Both the position numbers and the translations under genes were made by a program. Of a stretch of DNA of 64,000 nt, positions 25,369-33,879 are shown piece by piece. The stretch is taken from contig JAWLEI010000001.1 in assembly GCA_041686195.1 (NCBI GenBank), forward strand, positions 1-64,000, read 5' to 3'. This DNA is from Desulfovermiculus sp041686195 (lineage in GTDB: Bacteria; Desulfobacterota; Desulfovibrionia; Desulfovibrionales; Desulfothermaceae). The first letter of the stretch is position 1. Every line of letters begins with the position of its first letter. The notes under the pieces were generated by a model. That model saw only the letters and a list, made by a program, of their open reading frames with translations. It was not told the DNA's origin and searched no databases.

Positions 25369-25947
25369 ATGCTGACCATCAACCTCCTCCCCCACAAGAA
25401 AAAGGTGAGGGCTGCAGACTGCAGAAAACAAATCCTGCTGGCCATACTCATTGGCCTTTTGGTGGTTACAGGCCTGGTTCAAGCCAACCAAATGCTGTCC
25501 ACCAAGATAGATGACCTCAGCCAGGAAAAAAAAACCAAGACAGCGACCAAAAAGAAGCTGTCCAAGGACCTGAGCAGGATCAAGGAAATTAAAGCTCAGC
25601 TCCAGGATATGCAAGAAAGAATCTCCATCATCCGGGAAATTCGTTCCCAACAGTCTCTGCCGGTACGTTATCTGGATGAGATCGCAGCTTCTGTTCCAGA
25701 AGATAAGATGTGGTTTAAGTTTTTAAGCCTGGACAATCAAGGACGAATCACCTTAAGCGGAGTGGCTTTGGACAATCAGGTCTTTGCCAATTATTTACAT
25801 CAGCTCAGACAATCCGCATTCATCTCAGACATCTCCCTTCAACAAACCCAGCGCAAGACAATCCAGGACTTAAGACTTGTTGAATTTCGATGCAGCATCT
25901 CGGCCGCCTCGGAGCACCCAGAAGGAGAAATGGATCATGAAGGTTGA
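25369..25947 (+). CDS. pilN: Type IV pilus assembly protein PilN
   Basis: 192 residues from ATG 25369 (GGAG 7 nt upstream). The N-terminal INLLPHKKK is the PilM-binding motif of PilN (INLLP), followed by one transmembrane helix (about 22-40), a coiled coil (45-85) and the periplasmic ferredoxin-like domain. Inner-membrane partner of PilO. Its 3' end overlaps pilO by 11 bp. Confidence 0.92.
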   Translation: MLTINLLPHKKKVRAADCRKQILLAILIGLLVVTGLVQANQMLSTKIDDLSQEKKTKTATKKKLSKDLSRIKEIKAQLQDMQERISIIREIRSQQSLPVRYLDEIAASVPEDKMWFKFLSLDNQGRITLSGVALDNQVFANYLHQLRQSAFISDISLQQTQRKTIQDLRLVEFRCSISAASEHPEGEMDHEG

Positions 25948-26554
25948 CTTCTCCCTGCTCAGCAAGTGGCAGGATCTTTCGCTGACTCGCAAGATTTTTT
26001 TCTCGTCCGGAATGCTCCTGTTTATAGCTGCCGCTCTTTGGCTGACCTTGTTCAAGCCCAAAGTTGATAAAATTCAGACTTTGCAACAAGATATCGATAG
26101 CCTTGATCAGACAATCGCCACTTACCAGGCCCAAGTTCAAAAATTAGATGAATTGGAAGAGAGACTTGCAGCACAACGAAAAGAGCTGACCTATGCCCAA
26201 ACCTTGCTGCCTGAAACAACATCTGATGCTGAGAACTTACTTTCTTCTATAGAAAAACTGGGCAACGACGTGGGCATTGATTTCTTGCTTTTCACCCCAG
26301 GCAAAGAAAAGGAGCACGTTTTCTATGCCTCTAGAGCCGTGGAGGTCCGCTTTCAAGGCACTTTTCACAATTTGATGCGCTTTTTCACCCACCTTTCAGG
26401 TTTGGATCGCCTGGTCACTCTGGAGTCAGTTCAGCTCAAACCAGTGTCCCGGGCTGAAGAGGAAGGGATATCCCTGCAAGCAGACTGTCAACTAAACATC
26501 TACAGGATGTTATCCGATCAGGAACTTGGTGAGAACGGAAAAAAAACGTCATGA
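25937..26554 (+). CDS. pilO: Type IV pilus assembly protein PilO
   Basis: 205 residues from ATG 25937 (AAGGAG in the pilN end). Cytoplasmic N-terminus, one transmembrane helix (about 20-40), coiled coil (45-85) and a periplasmic domain with FQGTFHNLMRFFTHLSGLDRLV. Dimerises with PilN and links to PilP. Ends in an ATGA overlap with pilP. Confidence 0.92.
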   Translation: MKVDFSLLSKWQDLSLTRKIFFSSGMLLFIAAALWLTLFKPKVDKIQTLQQDIDSLDQTIATYQAQVQKLDELEERLAAQRKELTYAQTLLPETTSDAENLLSSIEKLGNDVGIDFLLFTPGKEKEHVFYASRAVEVRFQGTFHNLMRFFTHLSGLDRLVTLESVQLKPVSRAEEEGISLQADCQLNIYRMLSDQELGENGKKTS

Positions 26555-27105
26555 TCGGGCATACAAACATGATGATGCCCTTGGGAAAAGCCAAAATGTT
26601 GTTCGGTTGCCTCCTGCTCCTCTCATTTTTTTGGGGAGAGTTGTCGGGCCCGGGCCTCATTGCCCTCGCCGGACCAAACAGTACGCAACCGAATTCAGAT
26701 GAGCCTTCTTGGCTCACACCCCCGTCCTTCAGCTATTCCGCCAAGGACAAAGTTGATCCATTCGCTTCTTTTCTTCGCACCCAGGCCGAAAAGGAAAAAG
26801 ATCAACGCGAAAAAGAGGGCTCTTTATCTCCCCTCCAACAGGTGGAAGCCACGCAGTTAAAGCTGGTAGGCACAATGCAACCCCATGAAGGAGAGAGCAT
26901 GTTGGCCTTGGTCGAACTGCCCAACGGAAAGGGCTATGTCCTGCGCCCTGGGACCTTGATCGGACAAAACCAAGGAACTGTTACTCTGATAACCAAAGGA
27001 CAAGTGACTATCGAGGAGCGACAAACGACCCCATTGGGACAAGACGTTTTGCACACTGTGGTCCTGGGGCTCTCAGAGTCAGCAGGAGAAAGAGATGACC
27101 AATAA
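26551..27105 (+). CDS. pilP: Type IV pilus assembly protein PilP
   Basis: 184 residues. A hydrophobic N-terminal signal or anchor (about 15-38), a disordered linker, and the PilP beta domain (about 95-175: LKLVGTM, ALVELPNGKGYVLRPGTLIG, GQVTIEE). It links the inner-membrane PilNO complex with the PilQ secretin. The stop overlaps the pilQ start by 11 bp. Confidence 0.9.
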   Translation: MIGHTNMMMPLGKAKMLFGCLLLLSFFWGELSGPGLIALAGPNSTQPNSDEPSWLTPPSFSYSAKDKVDPFASFLRTQAEKEKDQREKEGSLSPLQQVEATQLKLVGTMQPHEGESMLALVELPNGKGYVLRPGTLIGQNQGTVTLITKGQVTIEERQTTPLGQDVLHTVVLGLSESAGERDDQ

Positions 27106-29347
27106 GCAGCCCCCAAGCTCTATTCCAGGCCTTTGCCGTTTTTTGGGGAGTGCCGGAGCGCTGGGCCTTGTTTTGCTCTGCCTCTTCGGATGTGCCAGCC
27201 AGCAAGGCTGGAGCTCCAGTAGCTTGGAGTCCGACAGCACACGTGCTCAAATGGCTTCGCTTGACACTCAAGGAGAGACCACCGCTCAAAAAACGACCCA
27301 CCCCCAAGTGAGACAAGATGAAAAGAGCACGGACATGGGGCAAAATTCACAGGTAGTTATTGAGTCTGAAGGGGAAAAACACACGGCTTTGATCCCTGTA
27401 CCAGAGCAGACCACAATTTCTCCCCGCTACAAAAACAAGACCTTGGAATTGTCTTTTGATCCTCCTCTGCCCTCTTTACATCTGCCCTCTTCCAGTCCTG
27501 GCCAGCTCATTAAGGACATGAGAATCACTCCCGATTCTCACGGAACACACAGCCTGCGCCTCATGTTGGCCCAGGATGTTCGTTTCCTGGTCACCAGGGA
27601 ACAACCAAGCAAGGCTCAAGTTTCACTGGTACCAGATCAAGATTCTCAGGCCGATACAGATCCTAATCTCAAAGGATCATCCTCCCCTGAATTGAAAGAT
27701 ATTGACTTTCAGGCTGCTGAAAATGGGGATCTTTTGCTGCAATTAACCGCTACACGCTCTTTTGATTATCGCCTGCCCCCTGGGAAAAAGAACGAGTTGC
27801 GCCTTTTTATTCCTCATCTGCATGTCCCATCCAGATTGATAAAGCTCTATCAGCTTTCTAAATTTCAGTCCGCTGTCAGTTCTGCCTTGCTCACCAGAAC
27901 CCAGGATGGTGCTGTGCTTGTTTTAGGTGGTATAAATGAGCCTGTTCCTGCCTCCTGGGATGAAAAAACCTTCACCTTACGCATTCCGGCCAAGAATGGC
28001 CAAGGTTCTTCTTCTGATCAGACATCAAGGAATGCAGAAAACAGCCAAGACGGGAACAACACCCTGTATTCTGCTCCAAGCACTTTGAACGATGAGAGGC
28101 ATGTGGAGCTCTTTCCAGGGATGAAAGAAGAGTACACCGGGGCTCCGATCAGCTTGAACCTGCAGGATGCTGATATTAAGCATGTCTTGCGCCTCATCGC
28201 TGAAGTTGGGGATTACAACCTGATCCTGGATGAAAGTGTCTCTGGAACAATTTCCCTGAAATTGGACCGTGTTCCCTGGGATCAGACCCTGGATCTGGTC
28301 CTGCAGCAAAAAGGACTGGGTCTGATCAAGCATGGAAACATCCTGCGCATTGCTCCGGCAGACACTCTGGAAAAAGAGCAGGAGCGGATAATAAAGGCCA
28401 GGCAAGTGGCCAGCAAAGCCAGACAGAGTGAAGAAGACGCGGCCCCATTGTATACTGAATACATTCAGATCAACTACACCAAAGCCCGGGACTTGCAATC
28501 CAACCTGGAACAATTCCTGAGTGAAAGAGGCCAAATCAGTCACGACGCAAAAACCAATCAGCTCATTATCTCAGACACTGCTCGAGTTATAGAAAAGATC
28601 CGCAATGTGGTCCGCAAGCTGGACCGGGCAGAACGACAGGTCTTGATTGAGGCCAGATTGGTCTATGCCACTGATGAGTTTCAACGCAGCATGGGAATCA
28701 AATGGGGAGGAAGCTATAGCTACGAAAACGACGATTCCTCCTTTGCCCTGGAAGGAATACAGGGAAACAGCTACGCAATCAATACTCCGAGCCCGGAGGG
28801 AAGCCAGACCACTCTCGGTTTGGGCACCTTCTTTTCCAAGCTTTCCGGCAATTCCCTGTACACCCTTGATGCCCAGCTGGAGCTGGGAGAATCGCAAAAT
28901 CAGCTGAAAACCATCTCCTCACCCCGGGTAGTAACCTTGAACAATCAGCTGGCTGAAATAACCCAAGGCACCAAGATAGCTACCAAAAATGAATCTGAAA
29001 GCGGAGGCACAACCACCGAATACGTAGAGGCCACCCTCAAACTTGCTGTGACCCCGCAAATCACACCTGACAACAAACTGATCCTTGAACTCGACATCTC
29101 TGACGACAGCCCGACAGCAGATAGTGAGGATATAGAGACCCGGAGCGTTCAGACCAGATTATTTGTGGACAACGATCAAACTGTGGTCATTGGCGGTGTG
29201 CAGCAAATCAATCAATCCGAGCAACAAGACCGGGTACCTGGTCTGTCCCGGGTTCCCCTCCTGGGATGGCTGTTTAAGAACAAGTACAATTTGGAGAATA
29301 AGCGCGAGCTGCTCATCTTCATCCGCCCCCATATCCTCGAATCATAA
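27095..29347 (+). CDS. pilQ: Type IV pilus secretin PilQ
   Basis: 750 residues. The N-terminal signal ends in a lipobox-like LFGC (Cys at about residue 33), suggesting a lipoprotein. A Ser/Thr-rich linker, an AMIN-like region (about 110-290), a secretin/TonB N-terminal domain (about 350-425, SLNLQDADIKHVLRLIAEVGDYNL), an N1 domain, and the secretin C-terminal region (about 510-750) ending VPLLGWLFKNK and the LLIFIRPHIL block. Forms the outer-membrane pore for the pilus. A downstream pilin or PilBTC set is not in this window. Confidence 0.95.
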   Translation: MTNKQPPSSIPGLCRFLGSAGALGLVLLCLFGCASQQGWSSSSLESDSTRAQMASLDTQGETTAQKTTHPQVRQDEKSTDMGQNSQVVIESEGEKHTALIPVPEQTTISPRYKNKTLELSFDPPLPSLHLPSSSPGQLIKDMRITPDSHGTHSLRLMLAQDVRFLVTREQPSKAQVSLVPDQDSQADTDPNLKGSSSPELKDIDFQAAENGDLLLQLTATRSFDYRLPPGKKNELRLFIPHLHVPSRLIKLYQLSKFQSAVSSALLTRTQDGAVLVLGGINEPVPASWDEKTFTLRIPAKNGQGSSSDQTSRNAENSQDGNNTLYSAPSTLNDERHVELFPGMKEEYTGAPISLNLQDADIKHVLRLIAEVGDYNLILDESVSGTISLKLDRVPWDQTLDLVLQQKGLGLIKHGNILRIAPADTLEKEQERIIKARQVASKARQSEEDAAPLYTEYIQINYTKARDLQSNLEQFLSERGQISHDAKTNQLIISDTARVIEKIRNVVRKLDRAERQVLIEARLVYATDEFQRSMGIKWGGSYSYENDDSSFALEGIQGNSYAINTPSPEGSQTTLGLGTFFSKLSGNSLYTLDAQLELGESQNQLKTISSPRVVTLNNQLAEITQGTKIATKNESESGGTTTEYVEATLKLAVTPQITPDNKLILELDISDDSPTADSEDIETRSVQTRLFVDNDQTVVIGGVQQINQSEQQDRVPGLSRVPLLGWLFKNKYNLENKRELLIFIRPHILES

Positions 29348-29362
29348 ATAAGGAGACTGGTT

Positions 29363-30487
29363 TTGAGCCCCAAAACATGTCATGCTTGGGAGACGATCCG
29401 GCCTGAAATCAAGGCATTTGAGCCGTATGTCCCCGGACGGTCCATTGCCGATATCCGCCGGGAAGTCGGCCTGCCTCAGGTGGTCAAGATGGCCAGCAAT
29501 GAAAATCCTCTGGGCGTGTCCCCGCTGGTCAAAAAGACATTGCAGCGCCGGACCGATCTGGTGTTTCGATATCCAAGCCCCAACTCACCGGAGCTGACCG
29601 CAGCTTTAAGCCGCCATTTGCAAGTGCCTGAAGATCGCTTTGTAATAGGCAATGGGTCCGATGAGATCATAGATCTGTTGATCCGGGTCCTGGCCCGACC
29701 TGGTCAGGACCGGATCATTATTTTCGATCCCAGCTTCAGTATTTACAGGCTGCAGGCTCGCTTGTGCGGGGTGGAGTTGACCCAAATCCCCCTGAATCCC
29801 GATTTCAGCTTCCCTTTTTCCCAGTTGTTGCAAGAAGCTGATGAGACAACGGCCATGGTCTTTATCACCAATCCGGATAATCCTTCCGGATACACGGCTG
29901 ACAAGGATGAGCTCGTCAGCCTGGCTGCCAGTCTGCCCGGAAAGACCATGCTCATAGTAGACGAAGCCTATATCGAATTTGCAGATGATCCGGGACTGCA
30001 TTCACCCCTTTTTGACCTGGAGAGGCTGGAAAACGTAGTCTTGCTGCGCACATTTTCCAAACTCTACGGGCTGGCCGGACTGCGGCTGGGCTATGGGATC
30101 ATGCCCGCCTGGCTGACCGATCTTCTGCACCGGGTCAAACTGCCCTTTAGCGTCAACTTGCTGGCTGAAGCCGCCGGTCTGTCCGCTTTGGAGGATACGT
30201 TCTTTGTTCAGGCCACCAGGGAAACTGTGCTTCAAGGCCGACGGATGCTCGCCCACAAACTTAAGAAGCTGGGCTGGAAAGTATATCCAAGTCAAGCCAA
30301 TTTCCTCCTTGTTCAACCCTCACTTCCAGCTGCTTCCCTGGTGAAGGAAATGGTCCAGAAAGGCTACATTATCCGGGCCCTGGACAGCTATGGCCTCTTT
30401 GACCATGTTCGCATTTCAATCGGAACAGAAGCGGAAAATCGCGGCCTGCTCCTCGCCTGCCGGGAGATCCAAGACAAGTATGCGTAA
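29363..30487 (+). CDS. hisC: Histidinol-phosphate aminotransferase
   Basis: 374 residues with a TTG start at 29363, supported by AAGGAG 8 nt upstream; no ATG gives a full-length protein. Class I/II PLP aminotransferase: SNENPLG, GNGSDEIID, NPDNPSG, VDEAYIEF, and the Schiff-base lysine in RTFSKLYGLAGLRLG (Lys233). Makes histidinol phosphate from imidazole acetol phosphate; phenylalanine or tyrosine as alternative substrate cannot be excluded. Its 3' end overlaps cmk by 8 bp. Confidence 0.9.
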   Translation: MSPKTCHAWETIRPEIKAFEPYVPGRSIADIRREVGLPQVVKMASNENPLGVSPLVKKTLQRRTDLVFRYPSPNSPELTAALSRHLQVPEDRFVIGNGSDEIIDLLIRVLARPGQDRIIIFDPSFSIYRLQARLCGVELTQIPLNPDFSFPFSQLLQEADETTAMVFITNPDNPSGYTADKDELVSLAASLPGKTMLIVDEAYIEFADDPGLHSPLFDLERLENVVLLRTFSKLYGLAGLRLGYGIMPAWLTDLLHRVKLPFSVNLLAEAAGLSALEDTFFVQATRETVLQGRRMLAHKLKKLGWKVYPSQANFLLVQPSLPAASLVKEMVQKGYIIRALDSYGLFDHVRISIGTEAENRGLLLACREIQDKYA

Positions 30488-31154
30488 GATCCGGCCCTGC
30501 ATTATCACCCTTGACGGCCCGGCCGGGGTGGGCAAATCCACAGTAGCCCAAACCCTGGCCGATTTTTTTCGTCTGGCATATCTGGATACAGGGGCCATGT
30601 TTCGGGCTGTGGCTCTTCATCTTGGGGAGGGATCCTGGGCCTGGCCGGAAAAAGAATTGGAAACTGCACTGAACAAAATACATTTTCACCTTGCTGGGCA
30701 AGGTCTGGCTGCTCGGTTAACTGTCAACAACCAGCGCATTGGCCAAGAGATCAGAGCAGAAGAGGTCGGCCTGTGGGCCTCGCACTTGGGACAAAGACCC
30801 GAGGTTCGAGACTATCTCAAGAGAGCCCAGCAGGAGATTGGCAGCAAAACTTCCTTGGTGGCTGAAGGAAGGGATATGGGGAGCGTGGTTTTCCCCGCCG
30901 CCGGGTGGAAGTTCTTTCTTGATGCCACAGCTGAGGAGCGGGCGAGGCGGCGATGGCTGCAACTTACGGCCCGGGGGCAAAATGCAGACCTTGGCACTTT
31001 GACCCGGGACCTTCGCCGGCGGGACGAGCAGGACAGAAACCGAAGCGTGGCTCCGCTTAGACCTGCTCCGGATGCTTATGTGGTGGACACCACCAACCTG
31101 AACCTGAAGCAGGTTGAGGAGAAGCTCCGAAAACTGATTCAAGAAAAGAATTGA
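30480..31154 (+). CDS. cmk: Cytidylate kinase
   Basis: 224 residues from ATG 30480. P-loop GPAGVGKST at about 12-20, then YLDTGAMFRAVAL and the NMP-binding VAEGRDMGSVVFP block, with a LID region RRRDEQDRNRSVAPL. Converts CMP/dCMP to the diphosphate. The start lies inside the last codons of hisC. Three similar residues, GRD and MGSVVFP, confirm the CMP kinase family over adenylate kinase. Confidence 0.94.
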   Translation: MRKIRPCIITLDGPAGVGKSTVAQTLADFFRLAYLDTGAMFRAVALHLGEGSWAWPEKELETALNKIHFHLAGQGLAARLTVNNQRIGQEIRAEEVGLWASHLGQRPEVRDYLKRAQQEIGSKTSLVAEGRDMGSVVFPAAGWKFFLDATAEERARRRWLQLTARGQNADLGTLTRDLRRRDEQDRNRSVAPLRPAPDAYVVDTTNLNLKQVEEKLRKLIQEKN

Positions 31155-31235
31155 CCTTCTCAAGAAGGCCTCATGGTCACAGCCTGTTTGCTTTGAGCAA
31201 GAAAAAATCGATATGATTTTCCGGTCCGTATCCGT

Positions 31236-31291
31236 TCAGCTTTGCCTCCGGCAAATCTGAAATATTTTTTGCCCAAAGCGGGCAAAAAGAG
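31236..31291 (+). repeat. Dispersed two-hairpin repeat, copy C
   Basis: TTTGCC (31241-31246), TCC loop, GGCAAA (31250-31255) inside an outer TCAG/CTGA stem, and TTTTTGCCC (31266-31274), loop AAAGC, GGGCAAAAA (31280-31288). It lies about 80 bp after the cmk stop. The T-run precedes and the A-run follows the stem, so it is not a typical terminator on either strand. Confidence 0.8.
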
Positions 31292-31334
31292 AATTTGCCT
31301 GATTGATCATGAATGAAACTGACCAAGCGGGGCA

Positions 31335-31409
31335 GGGCCCGGCACTCACTTTTTGCTAGGGCGTTTATTTTTTGCAGTGACTTTCCAACTGAAAGTGAGT
31401 GCCGGGCCC
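31335..31409. repeat. Long inverted repeat, 18-bp arms, 39-nt loop (composite copy C)
   Basis: GGGCCCGGCACTCACTTT at 31335-31352 pairs perfectly with 31392-31409. The same 15-bp core as the palindrome at 8510-8580 but a different loop. Preceded by repeat copy C with shared GATTGATCA and followed by AGGGTAAAGTC (31472-31482), as in composite A. It fills most of the 359-bp gap between cmk and selD; between 31410 and 31471 an extra 62-bp GC-rich segment is present. Confidence 0.8.
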
Positions 31410-31513
31410 GCCCTACGAAAAAGCCCGGCTCGCAAGGAGGCCGCCCATGCCCTCAAGGGCAGGCCCTCTTCAGGGTAAAGTCTAGCTTCATACGAGTCCA
31501 GCCGGGCCTGCCT

Positions 31514-32560
31514 TTACATCAGACTCAGACCCACACCATACTCAGATCCGGGCAACACCCGCCCGATGACCTCAGCCAGATCGCCACGATTGCGAAGGTC
31601 AGTCTGGACCTCGGACAGCCTGGCTTCGGGCACCGCCAAAAGCAGTCCGCCTGATGTCTGAGGGTCAAAAATCACATCCACCAGAATGGGGTCTACCCCC
31701 TTTTCAATCCATAATGTATCCTGGCAATGGGTCTTATTGGCAAAGGCCCCGGCCGGGACCAGACCCGTGGACGCCAGTTCCAGGACATGATTCATAATTG
31801 GCACCGCATGGACCGACACTTGTATGTGCATCCCGGCCGCTTTGGCCATCTCCATAACATGGCCTCCAAGGCCAAATCCGGTCACATCCGTGGCCCCTTG
31901 CAGGTGATGATCTCTGATGACTTCAGCTCCAGCCGAGTTTAACCTGCCGGCCCATCGTATGATCAACTGTTCAAGATCTGGAGCATTGGCCCATTCCGCC
32001 TTAATTGCTGTGGCCAATATCCCGGTCCCAATGGGCTTGGTCAAGACAAGAAAATCACCATCTCTGGCTCCGCTGTTCACCGCAATCCGGGATGAGTCCG
32101 CCTCTCCGGTAACCGCCAATCCAAATTTCAGCTCCTGATCATCTACTGTGTGTCCGCCGGCCATAACTGCACCAGCGGCCAGAACCGTATCCTGACCCCC
32201 GCGCAGGATGCGGGACAAAACTTCCAAGGGCAGGCAACCCTTGGGAAAACAAACAATATTCATAGCCGAAAAGGGAGCCCCGCCCATAGCATAGATATCT
32301 GACAGGGCATTGGCCGCAGCAATGCATCCAAAGGCATAGGGATCATTGACCATGGGGGTCAAGAAATCAAGGGATTGGACCATGGCTTTCCCCGAGGGAA
32401 AGCGCAAGACGACCGCATCCTCGCACCCTTGTCCGGAGACCAGAATTCGGTCGTCCTTTTCCCATCGAAATGCAGAAAGCACAGATTCCAGGTCCCCTGG
32501 AGCGAGCTTGGCCGCTCAGCCAGAGGCCTTAACCTTGTCCACCAAAGTGATGTCTTGCAT
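31514..32560 (-). CDS. selD: Selenide, water dikinase, a selenocysteine-containing SelD
   Basis: 348 residues from ATG 32560, reading through an in-frame UGA at codon 15 (32518-32516). The protein reads MQDITLVDKVKASG-U-AAKLAPGDLE, then VSGQGCEDAVVL. The U-x-x-K pattern matches Cys17/Lys20 of E. coli SelD, so the UGA replaces the catalytic cysteine. Downstream are the ATP-site GGHTVDD and the GATDVTGFGLGGH blocks. Makes selenophosphate from selenide and ATP. A SECIS-like hairpin follows the UGA. The ATG, 2 bp after the LysR gene stop, has GAGG 7 nt upstream; a start at 32482 would delete the active site. Confidence 0.95.
32487..32501 (-). promoter_or_regulatory. SECIS-like hairpin for selenocysteine insertion
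   Basis: On the minus strand TCCAGG, loop GGA, CCTGGA forms a 6-bp perfect stem whose loop starts 20 nt after the UGA. G residues in the loop and this distance match bacterial SECIS elements bound by SelB. Confidence 0.7.
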
Positions 32561-32562
32561 AT

Positions 32563-33519
32563 TTAATCCTCAAAAGTCGGCATAGAAAAAGGATGCGAAC
32601 TCGCATTCATACAGGCACCGGTGTCCTCGTACTCCCGTACCCCCAACTCCTTTAAAAAGGCTTTGGTTGCCGGAAACTGAGCTCTCTGGTCATGAACAAC
32701 GGCATAAAAGGCCCGTCTGGGGTTTGGTCCTTGAACCGGCACGTGCTTGAGCTCTTTTCGGCACAGGGGATCATTTGCTGCCAGGGAAGAAACCATGCTT
32801 ATGCCCAGTCCGGCCTGTATACAGGCCAGAACGGCCTGCGTGCTGCTTACAGAGGCTGTGATGTACATGTGGTCAAAGGCAATGCCCATGGACTGAAGAA
32901 AGGAGCACATGGCTTTGCGCGTACCTGAACCAGGTTCCCGAATGATCCAGGGCCATTGAGCTGCAGGAACAAGGTTTTCATTTCCTTGGTGCTCAGAAAA
33001 TCCGTGAGCTGAACAAAGAAGCAAGAGCTCATCCCTGGCTATCTCATAATATGCAAGATTCGGGATATCTTCCCGACCTCCGATAACCCCCACATCTATC
33101 GCCCCCTCCTGGACCATACGTTCAATTCCCTGTGTATCTCCAATGTCCAGACTCAAATGAACATCAGGAAATTTGGCCCCGAAAGAGCCCATATACTGAG
33201 GCAGAATAAAATGACCCGGTATAGAACTCCCTCCCAGCCGAAGCCGACCAGTGACCTTATTCATAAGGAGTGAGATCTCAGCAGACGCATTTTGCCGGGC
33301 CCGAATCATGACTTGGGCATAACGATACAGCGTATGCCCGGCCTGAGTTGGCTGTACCTGTCTGGCGAAGCGATCAAAAAGGAGTGTTCCCAGTTCCTTT
33401 TCCAGGCTTGCAATATGGGAACTTATGGTCGGTTGAGCCAAATAGAGGTATTCTCCGGCCTTGGAAAAACTGAGGTGCTCAAAAACCGCACAAAAGGTTT
33501 CCAGCCTTCGTATATCCAT
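32563..33519 (-). CDS. LysR family regulator (selenium-metabolism-associated type)
   Basis: 318 residues. N-terminal winged helix (MDIRRLETFCAVFEHLSFSKAGEYLYLAQPTISSHI, about 1-60), then an effector-binding domain (about 90-300) with LRLGGSSIPGHFILP. It lies directly upstream of selD, 2 bp apart, with its last codons providing the selD ribosome-binding site. Family members next to selenium genes are known from sulfate reducers; a role in selenium-responsive control is inferred from context. Confidence 0.88.
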   Translation of the reverse strand: MDIRRLETFCAVFEHLSFSKAGEYLYLAQPTISSHIASLEKELGTLLFDRFARQVQPTQAGHTLYRYAQVMIRARQNASAEISLLMNKVTGRLRLGGSSIPGHFILPQYMGSFGAKFPDVHLSLDIGDTQGIERMVQEGAIDVGVIGGREDIPNLAYYEIARDELLLLCSAHGFSEHQGNENLVPAAQWPWIIREPGSGTRKAMCSFLQSMGIAFDHMYITASVSSTQAVLACIQAGLGISMVSSLAANDPLCRKELKHVPVQGPNPRRAFYAVVHDQRAQFPATKAFLKELGVREYEDTGACMNASSHPFSMPTFED

Positions 33520-33562
33520 TTTTCCAATTTGTGGTATTAAATATCATGATAGCAAGGGACAT

Positions 33563-33607
33563 AAAAAACAGCCCGCTCACCCCGCAGGTGCCCGGACTGT
33601 TTTTATA
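33563..33607 (-). terminator. Terminator at the end of the ribosomal super-cluster
   Basis: AAAAACAG (33564-33571) pairs with CTGTTTTT (33597-33604), with an inner CACC/GGTG hairpin. On the minus strand it ends in a T-run after a GC-rich stem. The gap 33520-33879 between the LysR gene and rplQ holds nothing else convincing. Confidence 0.7.
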
Positions 33608-33879
33608 AATCTATTTGCCGGCTCAATACCAGGCCTGGGAACTGTTTCTTTGAGGAACTTGTCCCCATGAGAGTTTCACACCTCACATTCAATACCCAGA
33701 CGCTCCTCCAGAGCCAGGTACTTACCAGGGTGTGTTCCAAAGACCCTCACCACATTCTCTCATCAACAGGTCAACATGATCTCAAACCCAGATAACTAGG
33801 TGTTTTACCCCCTATCCTTGCAGGGACAATCATTGTCATCCTGTCATATTGCATGCTGCGAAAAAGATTCGCTAAGGGG

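Noticed and set aside
31700..32482. selD starting at the downstream ATG 32482
   Set aside because: Lacks the catalytic residue and Lys; the upstream frame through UGA with a proper ribosome-binding site explains the gene better.
33676..33753. 25-codon minus-strand frame with GTG start (HPGKYLALEERLGIECEV end)
   Set aside because: Looks protein-like but has no ribosome-binding site and no recognised family; may be a gene remnant.
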